Shown: positions 54,901 to 63,247, counted from the stretch's first letter. The stretch: 64,000 bases of DNA from Owenia fusiformis (GCA_903813345.2 CAIIXF020000005.1:31375375-31439374); one strand, 5' to 3'. Notes: a model not told the origin generated them from the letters alone. Numbers and translations: made by a program.

Positions 54901-57900
54901 TTTAATTTTTGTTCGATGCAAAATTCCATAAATATTGGACAATGGTTTGATAGAATCAGATCATGATCATCTGTGACAGAGCATCTTTTAACTAAATCCA
55001 GTTTAGAACCTGGTATCATGATAAAATCAATGAGAGACTGGTGCATCATGTCACTACTAGTGTATGTATACAGTGGACCAGTAGTGACTTGTTGCGTATT
55101 GACACATACAAATTCGCAATCATCTAAAAACTGCTCAATATATTTGCCACGTTCATTGGGTGTTCCAAAAAATCGTGGCCCACACTTTGAGGCTGAAAGA
55201 TGACCGTTAAAATCCCCAGCAAGAATAACAGTTCCTATACTATTATATCTATCACATACATCTTTCAGATCGCTAATGTATTCCCTATATTCATATGTTG
55301 ATTTATTAGTAGAGGGAAGATACACACCAATTATAAAAAGTGGTTCTTTTGATAAGGTAATCTGGATACCACAAATTCTATCACTCGATATTTCTAGATC
55401 ACACACATATTTAATGCTTTTTCTATAAAGTATAGCTACTCCCCCACAACCACGCCGTTTATTTACTATATCAATTGATAGGGTTTTATCACAAGCAGCA
55501 ACGCTTTTAAAATCTGAGTCAATTGTATTTAAGTAATTCACATTACTTGGGTACAACCAGTGCTCCTGGATGATGCATATATCAGTTTGCTGTAGTCTCT
55601 TACACAAGTATGGGGTGCTATGCATAACCCCTTGTACATTCCATGATAGGAGTCTAATTGTCATTATTAAAGATATAAATATAAGATTTATTCCCATGAA
55701 TTGTCTTGTTCAGTGTTGCTCTTATAGTTTGGAATCCATTCTTTACAAAGTACACCGTCTGGCCAAAAATGTTGGTCATCTAATACAGAATGGCTATGCT
55801 GTGCAAGTACATTGATCCGTAATGAATATGAATGAGTAAGGCCAAAGTTTGAAGTATACGTTTTAAGGAGACGGACGAATGTAATTGTCACACCCTTGCT
55901 AAGGGCGAAAGATTGAATTTTCTTACTAAGATCACCAAATGGCAATTTGGATCGAAGACGCGATACGAATAAGCGCTTTATGTTTTGCCGTCTGTTACGT
56001 GGGCGTTGATATCCCGAGAATCCAATGTCGTGTTCACCTTCGTCATCGTTGTTAGTAACAGCTGTGTCATTAGATTCTTGTCTGTATGAAGTTACAACAG
56101 GAATAGTATTCACCTTAGTTGTGGCTGCTAGGCAAAAGGAATGTTCACAGGGTGAAGAAGGTGTCCGTTTACCTTCACTTGTAGTAGGTGTTGTCCTTAC
56201 ACGTTTGGACGAGTCAGGTTTGGCCATATTGTCACCTCTTTCCTTAGTCGTATCTGCATTGACCGATGACTGCTTGGCAGAGCTGTTAGTCGTTTTTTGC
56301 TGAGGAGATGACGACATACTGTTATGGTCATTTGGGGAAGTACATATGTCAGGCACTGGACTCGTGGGATCAGTAGCGTCCATTGTTTCATGTTGGTTAG
56401 CAGTTGATACAAACCGTTTACGAGAATAAGTATCCTTAAGTTCATTAACATTCTTGTGGACAGTTCCGACTTTTCCTTCAAGAGCATTTAGTCGTTGTTT
56501 AACATCATTTTCATAACTTTGCATTTTGGATTTAAATTCAGAGACTTCGTGTTCTCTTTCTTTTAACAGTAATTTTACATGTTTTAGCTCATTTTTGGCT
56601 TTTGCCTCACAGTCTCTGATTGTTTGTTCACTTTGTTTGTATTGCTTAATTTGTTTTTGTAGGTCTTTAATTTCAGCATTTTGTAGCTCGAGGGTTTGAG
56701 AAATTTCAGCGCATGTTCCTTTAATTGTAAATATATAAGACATCATGGTCTCCATCATTGAGAAGTGGGTTGACGTAGTCGGTTGACTATGTTGATTGAT
56801 GGAATCAGGGTCGCAAACATCATCATTTGAAATAAATGATCTAGCGAAGCGTGACGTATGTTCATTGTCAACTATTGGAGTTTTCGTGAATATTGACATG
56901 AGGTCTGCAACACTATTGCCTTCTGTGAATTGATAAAGTGCGTAGCAATCACTAGCAAGTTTGCTTTTGCGATCTTCACTCCGTCCACCTTTCCTTGCTA
57001 TCAGCTTGAATTTAGGTGTTTCAGAGCGTTCCATTCGTGCTCTGATGAGTAGATAATCCCTGAAACCATCTATAGATAGGTTACTGTGCTCACACAACGA
57101 CAACAGTCTTTCAATATACACATCTTTCGGCAGTTCCTGCAATGTTTCGAAAAGTTTATCCCATGTACGTTGTGCACTTGGGATCTGGCTTTGGGTTTCA
57201 TCTTCACCAGCGCTCGAGTCAGAATATTCATGGTCATTGTTACTACATGCCATCTTTCCAGCATTTATGTAGATTTTTTTTTATTTCAATTGAAAGAGGA
57301 TAGCACTGGGCTTACACCGTTCCATTCCATTTCAGCAACGCATTGAGCTACTCAGGCCGATGTGACCTCGGGTATTGTTTTAATCAGCAAAAATTATCAA
57401 AATAGCTATATTATAGTCTATTCCACTGGCCACTGTGATTTTTTCCGTAACTGGTCTTTAGTAAGTTAGAATATGTGGTTAGCCTACTAAATAGTTAGGA
57501 ATGGCGTTTGAATGTAGAGAATCAGTTCAAAGGATTTATGTAAAAGCGTTTTACCGTTTTTCCTGTCGGCCAATGTACACTAATATATATCCAAAATGAT
57601 CTCGGAACTGTCCGATTTAATTGTGCCCGAAGCTCCAAATCCTAGTTTGATCTAAATAAGCACAATTCCATATTTAATTCCAAATCTGCAGCAAAAAATA
57701 TAAACATGCCACGGTCACGCATGCGCATGCGCATCACTTATCTTACTTACATGTATAAATATAAGACTGATTTTTATAAGCTTAATGGATAAGAATAAGA
57801 CAGTTTTTTTTTATTAATGACAGTATACCCGGGCGTCATATGATAACCATGGTAGACACACCACGTCAACTACGCACGTCATTTCAGCATGCACCTTCTA

Positions 57901-60900
57901 CCTCTTACACCTAATCGGGTTGAAACGTGAACTTAACGGGATTCTTGAAGTCTTCAAAACCTAATAATTCATCTCAAAAGGTGTAAACTATCGGTTGCCA
58001 TTACCAAATTTGTAATTTGTCATTGAACTGTTCAACATGCAAGTGATTCATTTCAATTACCATCAAGATATTTATTGCCTTTTCTGTCATGTGTTTTGTA
58101 GACTGTTTCTTGTTTAGTATACTTACTTAGACTATCGTACTTTCCCCAATCTACTAGAAATTGTGGAATAAATTTGAAACCTGACACTTATTACAATATA
58201 CGACACAGTTTAGTAGGTATAACGTTTTGGTATAATTGTATTGTCTGTCTGGATATCTATTTCTATTCCGAGAGTACATATTATGGCACGATTAATAGAT
58301 TTATGACCGGCCGTTAGTAGATTTTTTGAGATGGTTTGCGCATCAAATCTAATTGGTGTCAGGTTGAACCGTATCATATTTAAAGTGATCAATGCAAAAT
58401 TCAATGTTTATGACTCTAATGCACATTTTCCGTTATTTTAATGTTTTGTATCTATGAAACTAATGATTGTAGAATATAGAATAACGACCACAATTAACAG
58501 CAGCCAATTTCTCCATTTAAAAACGAAATAGATATTAACCCCCTGAGACACTATACACCTTGGAGCATGCAGTCAATTTAGATAACGGATACCCTTTGCA
58601 TTCGTTCTTATGAATAAAAGAGAGCATCTCTAGCTAGACTCTTCGCGCAGGGATAACAGAAGACAAAGATGACAAAGATGTTTCGTGATGCATAATTATA
58701 TAACTGCAAATACATAAAATATTATCACCCATAAAGTATTTCAAAACCAGTCACGCATTGCCTTTAAATCAATATTTGCAGGAGCAAGCCTGGAAGTTTT
58801 CTTTAATAGTGGCGGACTTTTTCAGAATTTTCTAAATGTCAATTTTGTTTGTTCATAAAGAAGTCAAAATTCCTTTGGAATTCCTTGCAGTAGCAAGTTC
58901 ATGATGTCCGCCTGAACTTTTGAATCCCAAACAATTCATGTAAACCCTGGGGACGGGGGCAATAATCTCTTACATCCTTACCATAAATTTCAAATTTCCT
59001 GCCGAGGCCCTAGGATCTTTAACATTATTGAATTGAAACCAACGCAACGTGAGTTAGAAGCACTTCTTGTTCCATCAAGGTAGGTCATATGATTGAATGA
59101 ATGTACAGTATGTTTGAAGCACCTCATAGTTAGGTGTTAAATACCCGACGAAACGCCATTACACCGTATCGATTTTATAGCTTTCACATGGTACATAGAT
59201 TACCTTACTATCATTAATTATGGGTTTTATGTTTTTCCAATTAAACAGACAATTACTCTCAAGTACATAAAAGTACAACTACTCGAACATTGAAACGGAA
59301 ACACTGGAACAAAATATATAATTTACACGGTTTACGAGATCCATGATAATCTTGGGTATCGTCACGTCATCGATATATAGCCTAATACGATCTTCAGGCA
59401 TTTAGTGGCAACCATCTATTTTTATTTGGCTATTTTCAAAGGAAAAATCAAAACATGAATTTCCGACCTAATGAAACCAAGGAAATCTTCAGGCATCAAG
59501 TTACAACTATCAGTTTTTGTTTGGCTATTTTCAAACGAAGAATCAAAACATGAATTTCCATCTAAAGAAAACGAGGAAATCTTCAAGCATCAAGTGCCAA
59601 CTATCTGTTTTTGTTTGGCTATTTTTCAAACGAAGAATCAAAACATGAATTTAACACCTAATGCAACCGAGGAAATCTTCAGGCATCAAGTGGCAACCAT
59701 CTGTTTTTGTTTTGCTATTTTTCAAAAGAAGAATCAAAACATGAATTTACGACCTAATGAAACCTAGGAAATCTTTAGGCTATTACAAGCTGTCCAATAG
59801 GAAGTGTACAATGAATAGAGCTTTTTAATTATGTTTATTTGAGAAGACCTATACGCCAATCATTTTGCCATAAATAGCATGATTCATTTCCAAGAAACAG
59901 CGTCTTCTATCTTTAAGGCTTCCTTTTCGACTTGTTCTTACATTTCTCATAATAACGGCCATGTAAAGTTCCTACGGGAAATCGTTTACTATTAGTCTTT
60001 TTTGATAAATCAAAATATTTCTGTGAATTTTTTTAAATGAGAAGATATACTGATTTTTGTGAAACGATAAGCAACGTTAAATACCAAGTTGAATTTTGTG
60101 AACAATTTTTCTACTTCTAGTAATTTTAAATGAAGAGTTATTTATCTGTTCACAATGAATCACCTTGGACAGTAACGCGTATTCACTTTCGTCAATTTAC
60201 ATAGGAATTATTGGTTTTATGGAGTTTTTCATCAAGTTACGGTGTTAGTTGATAAAAGCATTGTTATATTTATTTGCCGCGTTGTTATGATCTTTAGTGT
60301 TCCGGATATCAGCAAAATAAGATCTACGTGTAAAATGTCTTCTCGTCTCAATACTGATAGACATCGTTTTGTTTACGAGGAAATTGCGTGTTGTTGTCAT
60401 CATCTTATTGATTTAAGAGATATTAATGAAAAATGTATGTCATCTTAATTCAAGTCGATTAAAAGACATTTCTTACTCATATATCGAATTATTTTGAACA
60501 GTCAGTGTTGTCTTGATAGGCATCTTGTCATGTTGTAACAACGTGATTGGTTTTTCTCGGAATTTTACTAATTAATGAAACGTCATTGGATGATATGTTA
60601 CATGCATGATTTCAGGTAGACCTCCATTTTGAGACAATTATATGGAGCCATATGTCTCCCTTTACTTGTTTTGTTTTGATTGAAAGTATTTTGTTTGAAA
60701 AAAACAGATTTGTCATTCAGATAACACAGTCTGACCTTTATTCTTGCAATAACAATTAAGACATTAATATACATCATTGAATCAATTTCCAAGTTTCTCT
60801 AACTCAATTTCCTTAGCGGAATTCTAGCCAAATCCCAAGTGTTGGTATTAAAACTGGATATTGCTTCGCTCTTTATAGATGCCAAAGGGGAAATTATGGC

Positions 60901-61738
60901 CAACAAGTGTAAAATGACTGCCCCTCATTATTTGGGTTCCAAGCTGATCTTTGACCTACTTTTGACCCAGACGCCTGTCCCACCAGGACCGTCAAACCTG
61001 CTAGGCCCTAAGAAATAATCTAAACTAAGTCGATTGTCAATTCATAGATACAGTAATCATGCATGGTAATCATCACGAGCCAAAAATAAATAAACAAGTA
61101 AAAGTAAACAAAAAAGTTAATTTGAAAGATTCATGCATTCTAAAAGTTTAGAAAAACTTTGGAATATGTATATCATGTTCCATATTACAAATCTCTCTCA
61201 AATTGTCATATGAACAAAACATAAATGCTGACAAAACATACTCACACATGACTTCCCCAAAATACCAAACATCCCTCGAGTAGACGTCCACGAGTGAGGG
61301 AGGCATGGCTATAATCAGGACAAGGAGGTCAGCAATGCTCAAGTTGACCAGGAAAAAGTTTGTTGAACTTTTCATATCCGGGTTCTTTGAGACCACGAAT
61401 ATCACCAAGATATTACCCAAAACACCAACCAGGAAAATCAACACGTAGAAGAACGTGGTTGCAATGACTATATACTTGGGGATCGTTGGGACAACTGACC
61501 TCCCTCTGGGCCTTTCTGTTGTATCATTGGTGCGACGCTCAACTTGTACTTGGATCGACCCATTTTCGGTATATTTGGTGTTTGTGCTTTCAGACTCCGT
61601 TGTGGCTGTGTCAGTATGCACATCATTCATTGGATCTGTATTCACTGTTGTGTCATACGAAGTGACATTCCCCTTTATCTCACTCGATGTTGGTAGCACC
61701 ACCAGTGAAAATGCCGTCCACAGTATAAACACATTCAT
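39037..61738 (-). CDS. Class A (rhodopsin-like) peptide GPCR, GHSR/TRHR-like, two exons
   Basis: Exon 1 61738-61246 and exon 2 39995-39037 join in frame (phase 1) to 483 aa across a 21.2-kb intron. Exon 1 has a signal-peptide-like start ('MNVFILWTAFSLVVLP'), a long Thr/Ser-rich ectodomain with N-glycosylation sites, TM1 with 'GNILV' and TM2 'LSIADLLVLIIAMPP'. The splice completes the TM3 disulfide Cys ('FGEVMC|KAIPFLEW'). Exon 2 has the ERY form of the DRY motif ('SFERYYAIC'), TM6 'MLPQTVIRLW' (CxxP kept, aromatic of CWxP missing), and TM7 'SSINPVLYNIM' (NPxxY), then a ~100-aa cytosolic tail rich in Ser/Thr. TM2 'MPP', 'WYFGEVMCK' and 'CKPLKAQYTCT' are reminiscent of ghrelin/motilin, neuromedin U and TRH receptors; the ligand cannot be read. 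It would signal through Gq or Gi at the plasma membrane. Confidence 0.85.
40272..40340. repeat. Near-perfect 69-bp hairpin in the GPCR intron
   Basis: GTTGAAGGTCAAGGATCA pairs perfectly with TGATCCTTGACCTTCAAC, and inside it ATCAACAC pairs with GTGTTGAT around an AATTTT loop. No flanking duplication is evident and the sequence was not seen elsewhere in the window. Confidence 0.7.
41050..41290. repeat. Degenerate 'AGTACCA' repeat tract
   Basis: AGTACCA/AGTATTAGTACC-type words recur about ten times, spaced 20-40 bp, with a local duplication of 'TCATTGTATAC'. Low-complexity DNA in the GPCR intron. Confidence 0.45.
41952..42294. mobile_element. MITE with CACTGGCGGAT termini and GGCC/AATT block core, copy 1
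   Basis: Starts CACTGGCGGATTAGGGG, ends CCCAGATCCGCCCCTG; the inverted termini share (T/G)GGCGGAT. Flanked by CCATG at 41947-41951 and 42295-42299 (5-bp target duplication). The body alternates GGGCCC and AAAATTTT blocks, giving many small palindromes, between poly-G and poly-C tracts. It is inverted relative to the copy at 43366. Ends and 5-bp duplication would fit a hAT5-type element, but this is not settled. Confidence 0.82.
43366..43697. mobile_element. GGCC/AATT-block MITE, copy 2
   Basis: Inverted relative to 41952-42294. Starts CAGGGGCGGATCTGGG and ends GATCCGCCAGTG. The target duplication TTTAA is perfect (43361-43365 and 43698-43702) and differs from that of copy 1, so this is an independent insertion rather than an inverted duplicate of the locus. 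Confidence 0.85.
44566..46908 (-). CDS. LINE ORF2, reverse transcriptase part, copy 1
   Basis: About 780 aa after the TAG at 46911-46909; there is no ATG nearby (the frame's first start-like codon is TTG). RT blocks in order: 'NKAPGYDLITYEHFKHGG', 'LGTIISLHKGKKKDKRIR', 'NFRGLTLTPVINKIWD', 'CAFLDNRMAFD' (first catalytic Asp), 'INQGCGQGRICSSIWFQIYI' and 'LVADDTTVI' (YADD box with Val for Tyr, both Asp kept). The C-terminus has a Cys/His cluster 'CLACKKLTIDMVSHLVLHC' as in many LINEs. It copies LINE RNA at the nicked target. It reads on from the endonuclease in the same frame, so the two were one polyprotein. Confidence 0.85.
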   Translation of the reverse strand, partial: ERSQDTKFEEAADLNIHDFYKVVRKSRNLKRESHELLVDGQIVRDPAKIRDAWADYYEELGTPSLYPHFDNEFMSKIESDFKKCYIESYHNEDREMSAPISSQDVYDVIKSSSSNKAPGYDLITYEHFKHGGSMLIQTITNLFNTMIRLECVPKSQKLGTIISLHKGKKKDKRIRTNFRGLTLTPVINKIWDTIILNRNMSVLERAGVPHNLQFASKNGGGSQMATYVLHHFNERHSTVFCAFLDNRMAFDLLYRHGLFVKLFNLGINGLSWRLIVQGYSNTSARVLYDDEYSREITINQGCGQGRICSSIWFQIYINDLIIEMCQSSFGVRIAPDLQLPCILVADDTTVISATASGLQNLLDIAYKYSCRWRLVYHAGPPLNQCKSAVIIFGKSNLNKCNSNWSLGKDSIPTRNEQVYVGNIINKNLTSKPALIDANKKARACFNSLCNIGMYNGGLNPLVSLKIWNRIIMPTAMYGCELWYSLSPNEIETVEITQRHIAKRFQGMVNRTPSGAVISSLGQYSVQSYIHKLKLMFLGRLCRLSDILIQKKIFIIRLASTIVRDVHNLHSQGFLSDVMSILDTYPVIRQEFLTYLEGNTFKHRIMDKGKWKLLVNGQIQYTESKTWRETVHINPRLQRFSNVHIEYKPIIYWELGLKYPMFTWRFGQLLSLLLLFTEKETKCLACKKLTIDMVSHLVLHCQHIRVIYLREKLLDGIVNILPIDLSVQLLNTSEDIIVETLLGSTTDVLQNCQDGTIEQFLLNSAYYIDLMVKTVIKQTEM
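46909..48093 (-). CDS. LINE ORF2, AP-type endonuclease part, copy 1
   Basis: 394 aa ending at a TAG. Exonuclease-endonuclease-phosphatase motifs: 'IRLLSWNVQG' (Asn), 'ICIIQEHWL' (catalytic Glu), 'GVYLPS', 'VILAGDFNGHLS' (Asp/Asn), 'SLIDFIMIPG', 'DHDLILSNHCPIFMEF' (terminal His). This nicks target DNA. The ATG at 48093 overlaps the end of ORF1 by 10 bp in another frame; a second ATG at 48063-48061 is an alternative start. Confidence 0.85.
   Translation of the reverse strand: MGINLIFISLIMTIRLLSWNVQGVMHSTPYLCKRLQQTDICIIQEHWLYPSNVNYLNTIDSDFKSVAACDKTLSIDIVNKRRGCGGVAILYRKSIKYVCDLEISSDRICGIQITLSKEPLFIIGVYLPSTNKSTYEYREYISDLKDVCDRYNSIGTVILAGDFNGHLSASKCGPRFFGTPNERGKYIEQFLDDCEFVCVNTQQVTTGPLYTYTSSDMMHQSLIDFIMIPGSKLDLVKRCSVTDDHDLILSNHCPIFMEFCIEQKLKKYSEVTMLKWNKSSREDLMNYRESLKRKLRSINMSNATNESDLEHYTSDIMNAIKEAANSAIPKSCFKHFLNPFWKFGRVKELHTLMRKSRRVWISNGKPKTKCNMFLIEYKKAKRSFRAELRRAKIM
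48084..49649 (-). CDS. LINE ORF1 protein (coiled coil plus RNA-binding-like C-terminal domain), copy 1
   Basis: 521 aa, uninterrupted. Acidic start, then a globular part (to ~125), a long coiled coil (~165-280, heptad-rich 'LQNAEIKDLQKQIKQYKQ'), a Ser/Thr/Pro-rich linker (~285-400), and a C-terminal domain beginning 'KRLFVSRLRSKLPFGDLSKK' and ending 'DDQHFWPDGVLCKEW'. The C-terminal pattern ('lFVsrL...d......G...', then '..FWP.gv....W') is like the RRM-like nucleic-acid-binding domain in ORF1 of CR1/L2-type LINEs. It is expected to coat the LINE RNA. Confidence 0.78.
   Translation of the reverse strand: MACSNNDHEYSDSSAGEDETQSQIPSAQRTWDKLFETLQELPKDVYIERLLSLCEHSNLSIDGFRDYLLIRARMERSETPKFKLIARKGGRSEDRKSKLASDCYALYQFTEGNSVADLMSIFTKTPIVDNEHTSRFARSFISNDDVCDPDSINQHSQPTTSTHFSMMETMMSYIFTIKGTCAEISQTLELQNAEIKDLQKQIKQYKQSEQTIRDCEAKAKNELKHVKLLLKEREHEVSEFKSKMQSYENDVKQRLNALEGKVGTVHKNVNELKDTYSRKRFVSTANQHETMDATDPTSPVPDICTSPNDHNSMSSSPQQKTTNSSAKQSSVNADTTKERGDNMAKPDSSKRVRTTPTTSEGKRTPSSPCEHSFCLAATTKVNTIPVVTSYRQESNDTAVTNNDDEGEHDIGFSGYQRPRNRRQNIKRLFVSRLRSKLPFGDLSKKIQSFALSKGVTITFVRLLKTYTSNFGLTHSYSLRINVLAQHSHSVLDDQHFWPDGVLCKEWIPNYKSNTEQDNSWE
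49650..50794. other. LINE 5' flank and unique intron sequence, duplicated unit 1
   Basis: The sequence just upstream of ORF1 is probably LINE 5' UTR, but I could not fix the 5' end or a target duplication. The rest holds no gene; a CATGCGCATGCGCAT alternating purine-pyrimidine run lies at about 50115. The identical region in unit 2 is 57254-58398. Confidence 0.4.
50970..51301. mobile_element. GGCC/AATT-block MITE, copy 3 (duplicate of copy 2)
   Basis: Same target duplication TTTAA as copy 2 and at the same place in the duplicated unit. It therefore arose by the segmental duplication and not by transposition. The G-runs differ in length by one base at each end. Confidence 0.85.
52170..54512 (-). 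CDS. LINE ORF2, reverse transcriptase part, copy 2
   Basis: Identical to copy 1 apart from one Ala-to-Val change a few residues after the ADD box. Catalytic Asp residues are intact. Separated from the endonuclease by the same in-frame TAG. Confidence 0.85.
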   Translation of the reverse strand, partial: ERSQDTKFEEAADLNIHDFYKVVRKSRNLKRESHELLVDGQIVRDPAKIRDAWADYYEELGTPSLYPHFDNEFMSKIESDFKKCYIESYHNEDREMSAPISSQDVYDVIKSSSSNKAPGYDLITYEHFKHGGSMLIQTITNLFNTMIRLECVPKSQKLGTIISLHKGKKKDKRIRTNFRGLTLTPVINKIWDTIILNRNMSVLERAGVPHNLQFASKNGGGSQMATYVLHHFNERHSTVFCAFLDNRMAFDLLYRHGLFVKLFNLGINGLSWRLIVQGYSNTSARVLYDDEYSREITINQGCGQGRICSSIWFQIYINDLIIEMCQSSFGVRIAPDLQLPCILVADDTTVISATASGLQNLLDIVYKYSCRWRLVYHAGPPLNQCKSAVIIFGKSNLNKCNSNWSLGKDSIPTRNEQVYVGNIINKNLTSKPALIDANKKARACFNSLCNIGMYNGGLNPLVSLKIWNRIIMPTAMYGCELWYSLSPNEIETVEITQRHIAKRFQGMVNRTPSGAVISSLGQYSVQSYIHKLKLMFLGRLCRLSDILIQKKIFIIRLASTIVRDVHNLHSQGFLSDVMSILDTYPVIRQEFLTYLEGNTFKHRIMDKGKWKLLVNGQIQYTESKTWRETVHINPRLQRFSNVHIEYKPIIYWELGLKYPMFTWRFGQLLSLLLLFTEKETKCLACKKLTIDMVSHLVLHCQHIRVIYLREKLLDGIVNILPIDLSVQLLNTSEDIIVETLLGSTTDVLQNCQDGTIEQFLLNSAYYIDLMVKTVIKQTEM
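54513..55697 (-). CDS. LINE ORF2, AP-type endonuclease part, copy 2
   Basis: Protein identical to copy 1 (394 aa), with all endonuclease motifs kept and ending at TAG. It overlaps ORF1 of this copy by 10 bp. Confidence 0.85.
   Translation of the reverse strand: MGINLIFISLIMTIRLLSWNVQGVMHSTPYLCKRLQQTDICIIQEHWLYPSNVNYLNTIDSDFKSVAACDKTLSIDIVNKRRGCGGVAILYRKSIKYVCDLEISSDRICGIQITLSKEPLFIIGVYLPSTNKSTYEYREYISDLKDVCDRYNSIGTVILAGDFNGHLSASKCGPRFFGTPNERGKYIEQFLDDCEFVCVNTQQVTTGPLYTYTSSDMMHQSLIDFIMIPGSKLDLVKRCSVTDDHDLILSNHCPIFMEFCIEQKLKKYSEVTMLKWNKSSREDLMNYRESLKRKLRSINMSNATNESDLEHYTSDIMNAIKEAANSAIPKSCFKHFLNPFWKFGRVKELHTLMRKSRRVWISNGKPKTKCNMFLIEYKKAKRSFRAELRRAKIM
55688..57253 (-). CDS. LINE ORF1 protein, copy 2
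   Basis: Protein identical to copy 1 (521 aa): coiled coil and RRM-like C-terminal domain, no interruption. Confidence 0.78.
   Translation of the reverse strand: MACSNNDHEYSDSSAGEDETQSQIPSAQRTWDKLFETLQELPKDVYIERLLSLCEHSNLSIDGFRDYLLIRARMERSETPKFKLIARKGGRSEDRKSKLASDCYALYQFTEGNSVADLMSIFTKTPIVDNEHTSRFARSFISNDDVCDPDSINQHSQPTTSTHFSMMETMMSYIFTIKGTCAEISQTLELQNAEIKDLQKQIKQYKQSEQTIRDCEAKAKNELKHVKLLLKEREHEVSEFKSKMQSYENDVKQRLNALEGKVGTVHKNVNELKDTYSRKRFVSTANQHETMDATDPTSPVPDICTSPNDHNSMSSSPQQKTTNSSAKQSSVNADTTKERGDNMAKPDSSKRVRTTPTTSEGKRTPSSPCEHSFCLAATTKVNTIPVVTSYRQESNDTAVTNNDDEGEHDIGFSGYQRPRNRRQNIKRLFVSRLRSKLPFGDLSKKIQSFALSKGVTITFVRLLKTYTSNFGLTHSYSLRINVLAQHSHSVLDDQHFWPDGVLCKEWIPNYKSNTEQDNSWE
58399..59384. 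other. Unique GPCR intron sequence
   Basis: No exon, palindrome or repeat of another region was recognised here. Confidence 0.4.
59385..59780. repeat. Minisatellite, ~95-bp unit, four copies plus a partial
   Basis: The block CTTCAGGCAT begins units at about 59392, 59487, 59581 and 59677, with a fifth start near 59772. Shared words are 'TTTTTGTTTGGCTATTTTC' and 'GAATCAAAACATGAATTT'. The open frame across it (59471-59767, +) encodes a repeated peptide only because the unit length happens to keep frame; no gene is implied. Confidence 0.85.
59781..61147. other. Unique GPCR intron sequence before exon 1
   Basis: AT-rich intron. Short frames at 60242-60448 (+) and 60598-60792 (-) have no motif. 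Nothing further could be supported. Confidence 0.4.
61246..61738 (-). CDS. GPCR exon 1 (signal peptide, ectodomain, TM1, TM2)
   Basis: Starts at the ATG of 'MNVFILW' (61738); an earlier in-frame GTG is not used as a start in animals. Donor GTCATGT|GTGAGT ends in phase 1 and is completed by exon 2 to the conserved TM3 Cys. TM1 'FFYVLIFLVGVLGNILVIFV' and TM2 'FFLVNLSIADLLVLIIAM' are clear. Confidence 0.85.
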
Positions 61739-61750
61739 TGTAGGTGGCAC

Positions 61751-63235
61751 TAGAATACCTTTACCAGTAATACTAACTTAGTCTTATCAAGCAATCGACC
61801 ACCTAGAGTTCTTGCATCTAAAATGTCTCATATTCTTTTGGCATATCTAGTTCTTAAAGTGGGTCATAAGTGTGCTAACCCATGCGCAGCTATTATTGAA
61901 ATTGAGGATATGCGTGCAAACGCTGTCTTGTTGCTTACTTGATGCAATCCGATGAATTTGTTTATCCTGACATTTATTTTCAATTGTCTCAATAAGAAGT
62001 TCATAACTTCCATCAGCTTTTCCCGACAACTCCAATCAGAGTCTAAAAAGTATATGCTTTCTTAATTAATGTCACGGTTGAAGTCCAAACAGTGATTAAA
62101 TATTTACTGGTAACGTGAAAAACTCATATCGAATATCCCTCAAAATGAGCTGTAACTTATAAGTGTCAAATTTTGATTAACAATTATCCTGTTTCCCGGC
62201 TTCAGTTCAATGTATTACGTTGACGTAGCTAAAGATATTCTTGCTTCTAGCGAAGCATCTAATTTGATTCTTCCACGAGAGTTCCTGAGAAAGTGTACAT
62301 TACTACGTGATATAGCACATCAACTGTTCGCTGTGTAGTTCTGCTTGCTGGTTCTCATCAATTTCGGAAAGAACTTGGCCCATGTAACCTGAAGCAGAAA
62401 TCAAAGAAGTGCTTAAAAACATTCAATAAATATAGGTTATTTACTGGGAGGGATTGGATATGGGTTTTATTCCGAGGGGCAATATGATATTGACCGAAGG
62501 GTGATATGATATTGGCCGAGGGAGCGCAGCATTCGAAGTGGAAGTTGGTGTATAAAAATAAATTTCGGATAAGCAAAACAATATGCGCGTATCTCTAAAC
62601 ATCTGCATTACCGTATCAGTCCATCATCAGTGCCCATCGTTTTTGGCATGATAGTGTTAAGATTATGTACAAGCTTGAAAGGCCATATTTAAAAAGTCAA
62701 CGTAAAAGCTATATTTATTAACCCCTAAACACGATTTCAAATACACGAATGATCCAAAACACTATAATGACACCTCAATTGAAACAATTCATTAGAGCAA
62801 GCCATGAGTTTATGCAGAAACAGCAACCTCTACCAATTGCTTTAAATCACAACAGGTCGGTACATTTGAATATTAGGATAATTATAAATGTTTGTATATG
62901 TAGAAAGCTTTCTTGATAACGCAATGGCATTTGTTCATTCAATATCAACAAATGCTAAGTGAGTTCTTTTTACTATTTAGCCGAAACTTGTTTTCCGGTC
63001 TGGAATGTTATTTTTTTTTATAAGGTGGCATTACAAGAATTACAGTCCGATGCCATCGACTGGGGTATTATTGATTATAAATTAAGTGGAGATCAATTAT
63101 ACATTAATATAAATTTGCCGTCGGGGTTAATTTGTAAATAGCTATTTGGTATCATCAAAGCATGCGACTAATTAAAAACCTAGTGATCGAACTCCTGAGA
63201 GGGTATGTACTCGTAGCACTGAAGCTCCATTGACA
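61751..63235. other. 5' flank of the GPCR gene
   Basis: No coding exon recognised. Two adjacent similar phrases ('GGGCAATATGATATTGACCG' and 'GGGTGATATGATATTGGCCG', 62477-62520) form a short tandem duplication. The promoter and any 5' UTR exon should be here, but I cannot place them. Confidence 0.4.
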
Positions 63236-63247
63236 GATCACGGACGC

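Larger units (their letters stand above)
52029..57253 (-). mobile_element. LINE, copy 2 (inside the duplicated unit)
   Basis: Same structure as copy 1: ORF1 57253-55688, endonuclease part 55697-54513, TAG at 54515-54513, reverse transcriptase part 54512-52170, (TGAAC)n tail 52029-52050. It shares the stop codon with copy 1, so that stop predates the duplication. Confidence 0.88.
50801..58398. repeat. 7.6-kb tandem duplication, unit 2
   Basis: Head-to-tail copy of 43197-50794. Beyond 58398 the sequence differs from unit 1 ('ATTCAATG' against 'TGCAATGC'). See unit 1 for the differences noticed. One of them changes Ala to Val in the LINE reverse transcriptase ('LLDIAYKYS' to 'LLDIVYKYS'). Confidence 0.92.

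Noticed and set aside
59471-59767. 98-aa frame with a repeated 'ICFCLAIFQ' phrase
   Set aside because: The ~95-bp minisatellite stays open by chance across copies; no start context or gene structure.
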